NCBI RefSeq assembly: GCF_003987095.1
Contig: NZ_PIQA01000001.1
Span: forward strand, 186,001-250,000
DNA from: Idiomarina piscisalsi
GTDB taxonomy: Bacteria; Pseudomonadota; Gammaproteobacteria; Enterobacterales; Alteromonadaceae
Length of the DNA: 64,000 nt
Direction of reading: 5' to 3'
Notes under the pieces: model-generated
Told to the model about the DNA's origin: nothing
Database searches by the model: none
What the model saw: only the letters and a program-made list of their open reading frames with translations
Position numbers and translations under genes: made by a program
In this document: piece after piece, positions 30,191 through 44,530 of the stretch
Numbering within the stretch: position 1 is the stretch's first letter
Layout: each line of letters begins with the position of its first letter

Positions 30191-30406
30191 ATGAAGTCTT
30201 TAAAAAAATCCGCCTTGAACTTATGGGCTGGCATTTGTTTGATTGTTTTCACGGTAGCAGTGATTGATATCGTTTTCTACTGGTCTGATACCGGTTTTGA
30301 CTGGGTGTTTTTAGGTAAAAATGTGCTTTATGCAATTGCTACTGGCTATTGGGTTTGGAGGCTTTTAACCCAGCCTTATCGAAAACGGAATACGCTTGAA
30401 GCGTAG
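30191..30406 (+). CDS. small two-helix membrane protein
   Basis: 71 residues from ATG 30191 (GTG 30188 is possible), with a strong ribosome site GGAGG just upstream. Two membrane helices: about 10-30 (AGICLIVFTVAVIDIVFYW) and 38-60 (VFLGKNVLYAIATGYWVW). The ends are Lys/Arg-rich (KKS, PYRKR), suggesting both termini are in the cytoplasm. Not recognised. First of four consecutive small membrane genes. Confidence 0.65.
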   Translation: MKSLKKSALNLWAGICLIVFTVAVIDIVFYWSDTGFDWVFLGKNVLYAIATGYWVWRLLTQPYRKRNTLEA

Positions 30407-30423
30407 AGTTCATAGTGAAAATC

Positions 30424-30660
30424 ATGAATACATCAGGTTTAAGCATATTAATAATAAAAACTTTAATGGTCGCGTCGGGTCTTGCAATATCTGTACTTGG
30501 GATTTTGGTGCTATTCAATAATTATTCAGAGCCTACTGGGCTTTTGCTTAATTTAAAGACTGCAATAGCTGGAACTATGGTTTTGTTGGGAATAGGTTTT
30601 CTTATTCTTGCTTTTAATTCAATTGGAAGAAAAAGCAGCAATGGCTATGACTCCTGCTAA
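30424..30660 (+). CDS. small two-helix membrane protein
   Basis: 78 residues from ATG 30424 (GTG 30415 in frame adds three). Two hydrophobic segments, about 5-30 (ILIIKTLMVASGLAISVLGI) and 42-65 (AIAGTMVLLGIGFLILAF), with a short polar loop and a polar Ser/Lys tail ending in Cys. No recognised family. Lies 17 bases after the previous gene in the same direction. Confidence 0.6.
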   Translation: MNTSGLSILIIKTLMVASGLAISVLGILVLFNNYSEPTGLLLNLKTAIAGTMVLLGIGFLILAFNSIGRKSSNGYDSC

Positions 30661-30694
30661 CTTACTCAATCTATCATCGGATTAGGGAAATACC

Positions 30695-30919
30695 GTGTTT
30701 AACTTAACCGAGAAAGAGCTCAACTCAATTATTAAAAAACATACAGGGTTTGCTGTATTTCTAGCGGTAGTGCCTGTCGTTTTTATTCAAATAATTTCGA
30801 TGTTTGCCGGAGACATGAATCACCTACTTATTTTTCTGATGCCGATAATTATTGTTGGCGCATGTGCAAATTTAGTTAAGAACGTGCTAACGGATATTCG
30901 GGAGCACAGCCATGAGTGA
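30695..30919 (+). CDS. small two-helix membrane protein
   Basis: 74 residues from GTG 30695, with AGGG seven bases upstream. The polar N-terminus (FNLTEKELNSIIKKHTG) is followed by helices at about 18-38 and 42-62. The C-terminus is charged with His (DIREHSHE). Not recognised. It overlaps the next gene by 8 bases, so the two are probably translated together. Confidence 0.65.
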   Translation: MFNLTEKELNSIIKKHTGFAVFLAVVPVVFIQIISMFAGDMNHLLIFLMPIIIVGACANLVKNVLTDIREHSHE

Positions 30920-31157
30920 GTCAATTGCTCGACAACCATTTGGGTCTACTGTTGTACCTATTATTATAGCTGTGATTATGACTGAAGCACTTATGTATAG
31001 CTTAGGTTCAAAGTACAACCCACTAAGTGATGACTTTGATATCGCGAATTTCCTAATTGATTTAGGTGTTTTTGTCGCAATTGCAGTGGCTGCCTCATGG
31101 TTATATCAGCGAGTATTTAAGTTGCTGCGAAAAAAACTGCGAACAAGGAATAGTTAG
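30912..31157 (+). CDS. small two-helix membrane protein
   Basis: 81 residues from ATG 30912 with GGGAG upstream. Membrane helices at about 13-31 (TVVPIIIAVIMTEALMY) and 46-66 (FLIDLGVFVAIAVAASWLY), with a strongly basic C-terminus (KLLRKKLRTRN). Not recognised. Translationally overlapped with the previous gene; DUF488 gene begins 3 bases after its stop. Confidence 0.65.
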   Translation: MSESIARQPFGSTVVPIIIAVIMTEALMYSLGSKYNPLSDDFDIANFLIDLGVFVAIAVAASWLYQRVFKLLRKKLRTRNS

Positions 31158-31160
31158 AAT

Positions 31161-31514
31161 ATGACTATACAGCTCAAACGCATCTATGACGATGCATCAT
31201 CTGACGACGGCTACCGAGTTTTGGTTGATAAATTGTGGCCTCGCGGCATTTCAAAAGATGCAGCTAAGCTTGATGATTGGATAAAAGACATAGCGCCTTC
31301 CGATGAGCTTCGTCAATGGTTTCACAGTAATCGTTCTGAGTGGGGCGAGTTTCGCAACCGGTATTTGTCTGAATTAAAAGAACACAAAGAAGCCTTACGT
31401 GACTTGGCCAGCAAAGCTAGTGGTGAAAAAGTCACACTGTTGTATTCCTCTAAAGATACTGAGCACAACAATGCCGTGGTGTTGAAAGAGTATTTAGAAA
31501 AATTAACGTCATAA
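31161..31514 (+). CDS. DUF488 family protein (YeaO-like)
   Basis: 117 residues. Family hallmarks: LKRIYDDASSDDGYRVLVDKLWPRG at the N-terminus (conserved DGxRVLVDRLWPRG), FHSNRSEWGEFRNRY in the middle and LLYSSKDTEHNNAVVLKEYL at the end. Cytosolic; the biochemical role of this family is not established. Placed directly behind the four membrane genes and possibly on the same transcript. Confidence 0.88.
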   Translation: MTIQLKRIYDDASSDDGYRVLVDKLWPRGISKDAAKLDDWIKDIAPSDELRQWFHSNRSEWGEFRNRYLSELKEHKEALRDLASKASGEKVTLLYSSKDTEHNNAVVLKEYLEKLTS

Positions 31515-31542
31515 CGTTTTGGTGCTATAACGTCATGGTGCT
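31511..31542 (+). repeat. tandem 16-bp direct repeat
   Basis: ATAACGTTTTGGTGCT (31511-31526) is followed at once by ATAACGTCATGGTGCT (31527-31542), 14 of 16 bases identical. The first copy starts inside the DUF488 stop. Origin and role unknown. Confidence 0.6.
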
Positions 31543-31560
31543 CTTATGTAGGTTAGCATC

Positions 31561-31664
31561 ATGAGCGAGACAACAAAACGGTCAACGATTTACTTTGCCC
31601 TCAATTGCATAGCGCGTTGAGGTTGAAAGTGGCTCTTAGAAAGCATGTTTATAAATTTGAATAG
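31561..31664 (+). pseudogene. remnant of a ribbon-helix-helix (CopG-type) antitoxin
   Basis: ATG 31561 opens MSETTKRSTIYF, the typical start of a CopG/RHH antitoxin (DNA-binding strand plus following helix). The frame then derails to a stop at 31618-31620. Restoring one lost base at about 31597 gives (D)PQLHSALRLKVALRKH, the expected continuation of the first helix, up to TAG 31662-31664. The family normally continues for 40 or more residues, so both a frameshift and a deletion have occurred. No cognate toxin is seen. Confidence 0.65.
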
Positions 31665-31676
31665 AAAATCGTCATA

Positions 31677-31696
31677 AGTGCTACTATAGTATCACT
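31677..31696 (+). promoter_or_regulatory. operator-like palindrome of the second toxin-antitoxin pair
   Basis: AGTGCTACTATAGTATCACT is symmetric at 18 of 20 positions and includes TATAGT (31685-31690), a likely -10. It lies 27 bases before the antitoxin start, a good place for autorepression. Confidence 0.55.
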
Positions 31697-31723
31697 ATGA
31701 GATAGATGACTAGGCGGTATGCT

Positions 31724-31981
31724 ATGAAAGTAGAGCTTGTTACAAGTCTAAAGCGTCAGGCGACAAAAATTTTGGCTGATTTACATTCATCGAAAGAGCC
31801 GGTCTTGATAACGGAACACGGACAACCATCGGCTTATTTGGTGGACATTGAAGATTATGAATTAATGCAACAGCGTTTAGCGCTTTTAGAGGGGCTCTCA
31901 AGAGGAGAGCGGGACTTACTTCACGGAAGAACGTATAGTCAGAATGAGGCCAAGGAGAAAATGAGTAAATGGCTGAAGTAA
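31724..31981 (+). CDS. Phd/YefM-type antitoxin
   Basis: 85 residues from ATG 31724, chosen because AGGCGG lies six bases upstream; an in-frame ATG at 31706 lacks a ribosome site. N-terminal Phd fold (VTSLKRQATKILADL, PVLITEHGQPSAYLVDIEDYE) and a charged C-terminal tail (YSQNEAKEKMSKWLK) to neutralise the toxin. Overlaps the toxin gene by 13 bases. Only distantly similar to the antitoxin at 29464. Confidence 0.88.
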   Translation: MKVELVTSLKRQATKILADLHSSKEPVLITEHGQPSAYLVDIEDYELMQQRLALLEGLSRGERDLLHGRTYSQNEAKEKMSKWLK

Positions 31982-32271
31982 TATGGACACATTCAGCATT
32001 ACAAGATCTCAATGATATTGCAGAGTATATTGCGTTAGATAATGAGGCAGCTGCTGAAAAGCTAGTGAAGTCTGTATTTAATAAAACAGATAGGCTAAGT
32101 GAATTTCCTCTTTCAGGTAGGGTTCCCCCTGAACTTCAAAGCTCGGTATACAGAGAAGTCATCGCTTCTCCCTGTCGCATTATTTATCGCGAACAAGATG
32201 GCACAGTTAATATTCTATTTGTGTTCAGAGAAGAACGAGAGTTTAGAGCCTACCTTTTAAATGAAAATTAA
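31969..32271 (+). CDS. RelE/ParE family toxin
   Basis: 100 residues, complete. ParE/RelE fold signs: N-terminal helical hairpin (IWTHSALQDLNDIAEYIAL), LSEFPLSGRVPPEL, and the C-terminal strands YREVIASPCRIIYRE and ILFVFREEREF. Whether it cuts mRNA or poisons gyrase cannot be told from sequence. Co-translated with its antitoxin; the pair looks functional, unlike the one at 29.5 kb. Confidence 0.88.
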   Translation: MAEVIWTHSALQDLNDIAEYIALDNEAAAEKLVKSVFNKTDRLSEFPLSGRVPPELQSSVYREVIASPCRIIYREQDGTVNILFVFREEREFRAYLLNEN

Positions 32272-32348
32272 AAAAAACGTGCTAACAATAAAAACAAAGG
32301 AAGGAAACAATGGAACAACCAAGCGACCAATCCAGTTAGTGCGCAATT

Positions 32349-32378
32349 GGGGTATTGCGGTTTTAACCACAACACCCC
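32349..32378 (-). terminator. hairpin overlapping the stop of the cation transporter gene
   Basis: On the minus strand GGGGTGTTGTGGTT and AACCGCAATACCCC pair over 14 positions (two are G-U) around a 2-base loop. The stem contains the last codons of the transporter. No T run follows, so termination strength is doubtful. Confidence 0.45.
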
Positions 32379-33007
32379 GATATATCTGCTTTATCACCTG
32401 CTTTTACTGCTCGCGCATCGCGAATAATGCGTATTGCAGAGCGCAACACAACCAAGGCAATTACTGTTGCTATCACTAAGTCTGGCCACGCCATATTGAG
32501 CTGAGCGACCAGAAGCGCAGAAATAATGACACCGGTGTTCATGAGCATGTCGTTACGGGAGCATATCCAGCTGGCGCGAATATTAATATCGCCGTTTCTG
32601 GAGCTATATAAAAGAGCAAAGCAAGCGATGTTAACCACCAACGCCAAACCGGCAATCCATAACATCATGTTGGCATTCGGTTGGCTGCCAAAAACTAAAC
32701 GCTGGAGTACGTCAGCTAACACTAATAACGCCAATAAGGTTTGCAGCGTACCGTTAAAAATAGCTGCGTTGGCTTTGTATTTAATGGCTTTACCAACCGC
32801 GTACAAACTCACGGCATAAACGAGTGTATCGGCCAGCATGTCAAGTGAATCGGCAATAAGTCCACTGGACTGTGCTAACCAACCGGCAATGAACTCCACG
32901 AAAAACATAACCCCGTTAAGGACTAGCACCGTCCAAAGCAGTTTTCGCTGTGATTTATCGATATGAGCTTGTGTGGTAGCACATGAACTGCCGCAGCAGG
33001 ATGACAT
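32363..33007 (-). CDS. small CDF-like cation transporter without cytoplasmic domain
   Basis: 214 residues, six predicted membrane helices, no C-terminal cytoplasmic domain. The termini are Cys-rich (MSSCCGSSC and GCCG) and may pick up metal. The helix-2 site is D56-x3-D60 (DSLDMLADTLVY) and the helix-5 position has C149-x3-D153 (CSRND) where Zn/Cd exporters have HxxxD, so the metal may not be zinc. Inner-membrane efflux is likely from the family; the substrate is unknown. Transcribed divergently from pyrG. Confidence 0.8.
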   Translation of the reverse strand: MSSCCGSSCATTQAHIDKSQRKLLWTVLVLNGVMFFVEFIAGWLAQSSGLIADSLDMLADTLVYAVSLYAVGKAIKYKANAAIFNGTLQTLLALLVLADVLQRLVFGSQPNANMMLWIAGLALVVNIACFALLYSSRNGDINIRASWICSRNDMLMNTGVIISALLVAQLNMAWPDLVIATVIALVVLRSAIRIIRDARAVKAGDKADISGCCG

Positions 33008-33088
33008 AAACGAACTCCTAAATAGACTTTTGCTGGCGCTATACTAGCAAATCGACGTAGTTAAAGACTAGGTTGCGTGCTTTTTCAT

Positions 33089-33117
33089 TTGTCGTCATGA
33101 CCGACTTTCGGTATACT
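33089..33117 (+). promoter_or_regulatory. sigma-70 promoter of pyrG
   Basis: TTGTCG (33089-33094), 17-base spacer, TATACT (33112-33117), about 50 bases before the pyrG start. Confidence 0.55.
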
Positions 33118-33154
33118 ACTTTCCCGTCTTAAAGCAATCCCAAATTCGACCTGA

Positions 33155-34807
<1,653 letters not shown>

Positions 34808-34848
34808 TTGAGTCACTTAACGAAACGTTACGCATTAAACAGGATTGA

Positions 34849-36775
<1,927 letters not shown>

Positions 36776-37870
36776 GCCAGTCGGTCCAGACAGGCTGTAA
36801 CCCTTTTGCTTTTATGGCTTCGGCCACCTCATTGACTGAACGGTCATCATCTATCGAAAACTGCTCCAGCTCTTCTTTCTCGTTGGCATACCCGCCTGGC
36901 TGCGTTTTAGACTCAGCGCTGACCGAGGTAACACCTAAACTGAACAGGCCGTCTCTTAAACTTTGTTCCTCACGGGTTGACAAGCTGAGCTCCACGTCGG
37001 GAAACCTTAGGCGGTATGCGCAAATAAGTTGTACGAGTTGCTTGTTCGTCATGTCCCTGCTGCCTGCAACGCCGCCGGTACAGGGCCGTAAACGTGGAAA
37101 TGACAACGAGTATCGACTGCGCCAGTAACGTTTGCGCATATAGTCGAGGTGTATTGCCGTGAAGGTACTGTCGATACGCCAGTCTTCCAGTCCAATCAGC
37201 GACCCAAGACCTATTTTATCCATGCCGCATGCACCGAGCCTATCCGGTGTTTCAAGGCGCCAACGGAAGTCCCGTTTTTTGCCTTTCAAATGGTGTTGAG
37301 CGTAGGTTAGGGAGTTATAGGTTTCCTGGTACACCATTACTGCGTCTAAACCGTGTTGCCGAAGCTGGTTGTATTCATCAGAAGACAGCGGCTGAACTTC
37401 AAACATCACGTAACTAAAATAGCGTTTTATAATTGGCATAGCTTGCTGAAAGTAATGAATACCGACTTTGGTTTCGTGCTCTCCGGTAACAATAAGAACC
37501 GTGTCAAAGCCCTTTGCTTTTATCGCGCGGCACTCCCGCTCAATTTCATCCAGTGACAGGGTTTTTCTTTTTAAGCGGTTGCTCATTGAAAAACCGCAGT
37601 AGCTGCAATCGTTGGCGCACAAATTCGACAGATACAACGGAATAAAGAGCTGTAACGTATTTCCGAAGCGTTGTCGCGTTAGCATGCGTGAGCGTTCAGC
37701 TAAAGCAGGAAGGTAGCTCTCTGCTGCCGGTGATAACAACGCCATAAAGTCGTCGCTGGTCAGCGTGCTTCTACTCAACGCACGCTCGACATCGGTGGCA
37801 CTTGTGCTGTAAAGCTTAAGCCTAATGTCATCCCAGCTAAGTTGCTGCCAAAGATCATAAAAACTCTTAC

Positions 37871-38659
37871 TCATAAGCCCTCTAGAAATTCGGTCAGTGG
37901 ACTTGAAGCACTGGCATTCATTGAGCTGTCGCGAGTACTGGGTCTTATACCTGAGAGACCCGCTTCAAAAGCTATTCTGCCTGCACAAACGCTCTGGCGA
38001 AATGCATTTGCCATTGCTACCGGGTCATGTGCTGTTGCAATGGCGGTATTAACCAGCACGGCGTCAGCTCCCATTTCCATGGCTTCAGCAGCGTGGCTGG
38101 GAGCACCAATACCAGCATCCACCACAACAGGGATCGATGCTTGCTCGACAATAATGTGCAGGAAGTCACGGGTAATAAGGCCTTTGTTTGATCCAATAGG
38201 TGAGCCCAGTGGCATTACCGCTGCGCAGCCCACTTCTTCCAAACGTTTGCACAATACTGGATCGGCGCCACAGTAGGGCATAACAATAAAGCCTTCTTTA
38301 ACCAGCTGCTCGGCAGCTTTTAATGTTTCGATAGGGTCGGGCAGAAGGTAATTGGGATCAGGATGTATCTCCAGCTTTAACCAATTGGTTTGCAGTGCCT
38401 CACGAGCCAGCCGGGCAGCGTAAATGGCTTCGTCAGCTGTTCTTGCACCGGAGGTGTTAGGTAATAAACTGAGCCCCAACTCTTTAATCGGCGTGACAAT
38501 ATCATCTGTCGGCTGGTTAAAGTCGACGCGCTTTAAGGCCAGTGTAATCAGCTCACTGCCTGACGCATGAATAGAGGCTTTCATTATATCTGCGCTACTG
38601 TATTTGCCGCTGCCAATGAACAACCTGGAGCTAAAGTTTTTATCTGCAACAGTGAACAT
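37871..38659 (-). CDS. thiG: thiazole synthase
   Basis: 262 residues. TIM-barrel ThiG with the imine-forming Lys in [16 protein letters not shown], plus [23 protein letters not shown] near the C-terminus, which holds the phosphate. Forms thiazole phosphate from deoxyxylulose 5-phosphate, dehydroglycine and ThiS-thiocarboxylate. Two bases after thiS. Confidence 0.96.
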   Translation of the reverse strand: MFTVADKNFSSRLFIGSGKYSSADIMKASIHASGSELITLALKRVDFNQPTDDIVTPIKELGLSLLPNTSGARTADEAIYAARLAREALQTNWLKLEIHPDPNYLLPDPIETLKAAEQLVKEGFIVMPYCGADPVLCKRLEEVGCAAVMPLGSPIGSNKGLITRDFLHIIVEQASIPVVVDAGIGAPSHAAEAMEMGADAVLVNTAIATAHDPVAMANAFRQSVCAGRIAFEAGLSGIRPSTRDSSMNASASSPLTEFLEGL

Positions 38660-38661
38660 CG

Positions 38662-38862
38662 TTAGCCTCCTGCAACCGCTTGAATAACTGTCAGTGAGTC
38701 ATTGTGATTCAGCCTATGTTCATGCCAATTCTCACGATGGATAACAACGCCGTTGACGGCAACAGCAATAGCTGCAGTATTGATTTGTTGATGCTCAAAA
38801 AACTCAGATAAACGCAGCGAGTTGTTGACTGTTTCAGGTTTGCCATTAACGGTTATTTGCAT
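38662..38862 (-). CDS. thiS: sulfur carrier protein ThiS
   Basis: 66 residues from ATG 38862 ([18 protein letters not shown]); longer upstream starts lie within thiF and do not look like the family. Ubiquitin-like fold ending in the required Gly-Gly (QAVAGG), which ThiF adenylates. Overlaps the thiF 3' end by 17 bases. Confidence 0.95.
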   Translation of the reverse strand: MQITVNGKPETVNNSLRLSEFFEHQQINTAAIAVAVNGVVIHRENWHEHRLNHNDSLTVIQAVAGG

Positions 38863-39593
38863 GCTCACCTCCGCAAATTGGGCATGTTGTAGATTTTGGC
38901 AACTCGGCTTGCTGCCATTGGTGAATAAGACCATCAAAAGACTGCAGTCGTCCCCAGGGTAAATGGTGTTGTGTTAAGTATTGAATGGCGAGTAGAGCCT
39001 GCATGGCTCCTATAATGCCAACGATAGGAGCGGCAATGCCGGCATTAGTGCAGTTAAGCGGCTCTTTAACCGAGGTCGGATACAGACACTGATAACAACC
39101 ATGGTCGGCGCTTGGCTTTAATGCCAATACTTGCCCGTTGAAACCTCGTGCTGCACCGCTGATAAGTGGCTTGTTAAGCCAGTAACAGTAACGGTTAATA
39201 AGGTATCGAGTGTCGCGATTATCGGTGCAGTCGAGCACGATATCAGATGTGCCAATGTGGTCTCTTAGTGTGTCCTCAGAAGCAGCCTGCGATAACGCCG
39301 TAATGTCGACGTCTGGGTTAATCTCGCTTAGGCGCTGTGCAGCCTGAGTCACCTTGAGCGAGCCAACATCATTACTACCGTATAAGGTTTGCCGCTGTAG
39401 GTTACTCAGTGAGACTTGGTCGTGATCCATTAACGTGAGCTGGCCGACGCCAGATGACGCCAGATATTGACTGGCAGGAGTGCCTAAACCTCCAAGCCCA
39501 ATAATGAGAACTTGGCTGTCCAGTAAACGTTGCTGTCCGTTTTCTCCAATAGAGTCAATAAGTAGGTTGCTGCTGTAGCGCAAAGCTTGTTGA

Positions 39594-39604
<11 letters not shown>
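38846..39604 (-). CDS. thiF: ThiS adenylyltransferase
   Basis: 252 residues of the E1-like ThiF/MoeB family: ATP site [27 protein letters not shown], the catalytic Cys in [14 protein letters not shown], and the zinc pairs CYQC and CPIC. ThiF is preferred over MoeB because of the operon. Overlaps thiDE by 11 bases. Confidence 0.94.
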
Positions 39605-42850
<3,246 letters not shown>

Positions 42851-42878
42851 TTAGAGATGCTTGTCAGGAGTGTTGAAA

Positions 42879-42931
42879 GGAACAACCGCACTGAAAAAGG
42901 GAGAACCCCTGGCGGTTGCTCTCTTGTTCCC
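42879..42931 (-). promoter_or_regulatory. possible expression platform of the TPP riboswitch
   Basis: On the minus strand GGAACAA, part of the 3' side of P1 (42924-42930), can pair instead with TTGTTCC (42879-42885), and CAACCGC (42912-42918) with GCGGTTG (42883-42889). These pairings exclude P1, so they could serve as the switch. The T run after the hairpin is weak. Confidence 0.45.
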
Positions 42932-43021
42932 TTCGCAGGTATTAGCCTGATCAGGTTCAACGGATCCCGCTTTTTGCGGTCTCAGCCTGTTACTTTTTGA
43001 GTAACGAGGCACTCCGACAAG
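42923..43021 (-). promoter_or_regulatory. TPP riboswitch (THI element)
   Basis: On the minus strand the conserved parts are all present: P1 CTTGT/ACAAG, GGAGTGCC, the pyrimidine-sensing GGCTGAGACC, and the pyrophosphate arm with CCGTTGAACCTGATC followed by GGCTAATACCTGCGAAGGGAA. It precedes thiC by about 100 bases. Confidence 0.96.
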
Positions 43022-43078
43022 ATTCTTTTTTAGTGGAACAAATTACTCAGCCTATTGCAACAGTGAATGCGTGAACTG

Positions 43079-43738
43079 TTACTGCTGTATCAATGTATCA
43101 ACGACTTTTGCGGCTTTATCCATTGGCTGCCCTAAGCCTTCAACGCGGTGTTCAATAACACCGTTTTTGTCCAAAACGGTAATTAAATTACTATGGTCGA
43201 AGTCGCCGTCAGGACGCTTTCTGTAGCGAACCCCAAGGACAGTCGCTAAGGTCCGAATGTCCTGGTCTTCACCATGTAAAAAGACCCAACTATCGCTGTT
43301 TAGATTGTACTGCTTAACATAATCAGCCAAAGCTTTCGGTGTGTCGCGAGAGTTGTCGAAGCTGACCATGACCAACTTAACCTGCTTTTTGGCTTCGTCA
43401 CTTAAACTGCTGTAAAGACGCTTAGCGTCATTGACAAGAACTGGACAGGCTGTGGTGCAGCTGCCGTATATCATTGAGACAATGACCGGCTGACCTTGTA
43501 AGTCAGCGAGTGTCATATGCTCACCTTTGTGTGTTATCCAGTGCGCATCAACCTGATAAACCGACGAAGAATGCGATATTTTTGCGGCGTCCATGCTGGT
43601 GTGATTTTTATGATTCGCATGATTCTCATGCCCTGACTTATGCTGGGAATGGTCTTGTGCTAAAGTCGGAGCCAATACGAGCAGGGCGCTTGATAGGACC
43701 AATGCGACATAAGCGGCTGGTTTTAATAGATTATTCAT
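43079..43738 (-). CDS. SCO1/SenC family copper chaperone
   Basis: 219 residues with a signal sequence and possibly a membrane anchor (about 8-27), a His-rich stretch (residues 30-47), and a thioredoxin-like domain with C94-x3-C98 (GSCTTACPV) and H182 (DFDHSN), the copper ligands of SCO proteins. Periplasm-facing. Overlaps the nirV-like gene by 4 bases, so it probably supplies copper to NirK. Confidence 0.9.
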   Translation of the reverse strand: MNNLLKPAAYVALVLSSALLVLAPTLAQDHSQHKSGHENHANHKNHTSMDAAKISHSSSVYQVDAHWITHKGEHMTLADLQGQPVIVSMIYGSCTTACPVLVNDAKRLYSSLSDEAKKQVKLVMVSFDNSRDTPKALADYVKQYNLNSDSWVFLHGEDQDIRTLATVLGVRYRKRPDGDFDHSNLITVLDKNGVIEHRVEGLGQPMDKAAKVVDTLIQQ

Positions 43739-44520
43739 AATTGGTCTCCGTTACTGGCAATAGTGTCAGAAGAAATGTCGTAAGCGCAGCGAAAACCCAT
43801 GGTGCTGGTTGAGCTCTGAGGTGCGTAGTCGCTACGAGATTGATACCGAAAGAACGTGGCGTAATTCGCTTTGGTAAAGCTCGATAAGAAGCGAGCCCCG
43901 TCGCCACAAGAGCCTGACAATAAATCAACGTCATCGCCGTTAGTTAACAACAACTGGTAGTCTTCCACCCATTCGTTGACCCGGTCATACATGTGGCTGA
44001 GTTCAGTGGCATTAACGTTCACCCTTTGTTCGTCGCTTTTAGGCTGGCTGTACCAAGCAAACAAATTGCGCGCGTAATCATCGTCGCTTATGTTTTGTTG
44101 CTGACGATACTGAACGGAAGCGTATTCCCATTCATTGAGGCTGGGCAAACGACCGCCTTTTGCGGCACAATACTCGCGTGCAGCAAACCAAGACACATAG
44201 GTTACCGGATGGTCAGCTTGACCGTCAGGGTAGGCGTTGTTTTGCGGCCAGTGCTTTAAGTAATTTCCGTCGTGAAACAGGGCAGCGATGTTATCTCGCT
44301 GCCATTTAGGGTGACTTTTAACAAAGTCGAGAAAAAGTTGGTTAGTGACCGGAGTTGCGTCAAGCATGAAACTATTAATTTCGATGCTAAGACGTTCCTT
44401 GTCCAACAGAACTGGAGGTTCAAACTCGCCACCGTTAATACGGACTGGGTCTGAGAGTACTAGCGGTGACGCTGTTAGCGTCGAGAACATAAGTCCCGCA
44501 ACTCCAAGCCACTTAACCAT
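43735..44520 (-). CDS. nirV: NirV-like SUMF1/formylglycine-generating-enzyme-fold protein
   Basis: 261 residues from ATG 44520 with AAGGAGACG upstream; a longer frame to 44634 lies in nirK. N-terminal signal peptide (MVKWLGVAGLMFSTLTA). SUMF1 fold: PVTNQLFLDFVKSHP, HPVTYVSWFAAREYCAAKGGRLP and the C-terminal STSTMGFRCAYD. Only one Cys sits where FGE has its two active-site cysteines (SGSCGDGARF), so formylglycine formation is unlikely. NirV genes are found beside nirK in other bacteria; the role is not settled. Ten bases after nirK. Confidence 0.82.
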   Translation of the reverse strand: MVKWLGVAGLMFSTLTASPLVLSDPVRINGGEFEPPVLLDKERLSIEINSFMLDATPVTNQLFLDFVKSHPKWQRDNIAALFHDGNYLKHWPQNNAYPDGQADHPVTYVSWFAAREYCAAKGGRLPSLNEWEYASVQYRQQQNISDDDYARNLFAWYSQPKSDEQRVNVNATELSHMYDRVNEWVEDYQLLLTNGDDVDLLSGSCGDGARFLSSFTKANYATFFRYQSRSDYAPQSSTSTMGFRCAYDISSDTIASNGDQL

Positions 44521-44530
44521 AACCGTCTCC

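Noticed and set aside
29399-32271. Integron cassette array explaining the clustered toxin-antitoxin loci
   Set aside because: I looked for paired RYYYAAC/GTTRRRY core sites with an imperfect palindrome between modules and found none. The hairpin at 30119-30149 lacks the core sites.
32261-32479. 72-codon open frame after the RelE-type toxin
   Set aside because: It overlaps the end of the toxin gene and the antisense of the cation transporter, has no ribosome site and a Cys/Tyr/His-rich chance composition.
28667-33007. Prophage or insertion-sequence island
   Set aside because: No integrase, transposase, terminal inverted repeats, phage structural genes or tRNA attachment site were seen. xerD at 5 kb is the housekeeping recombinase.
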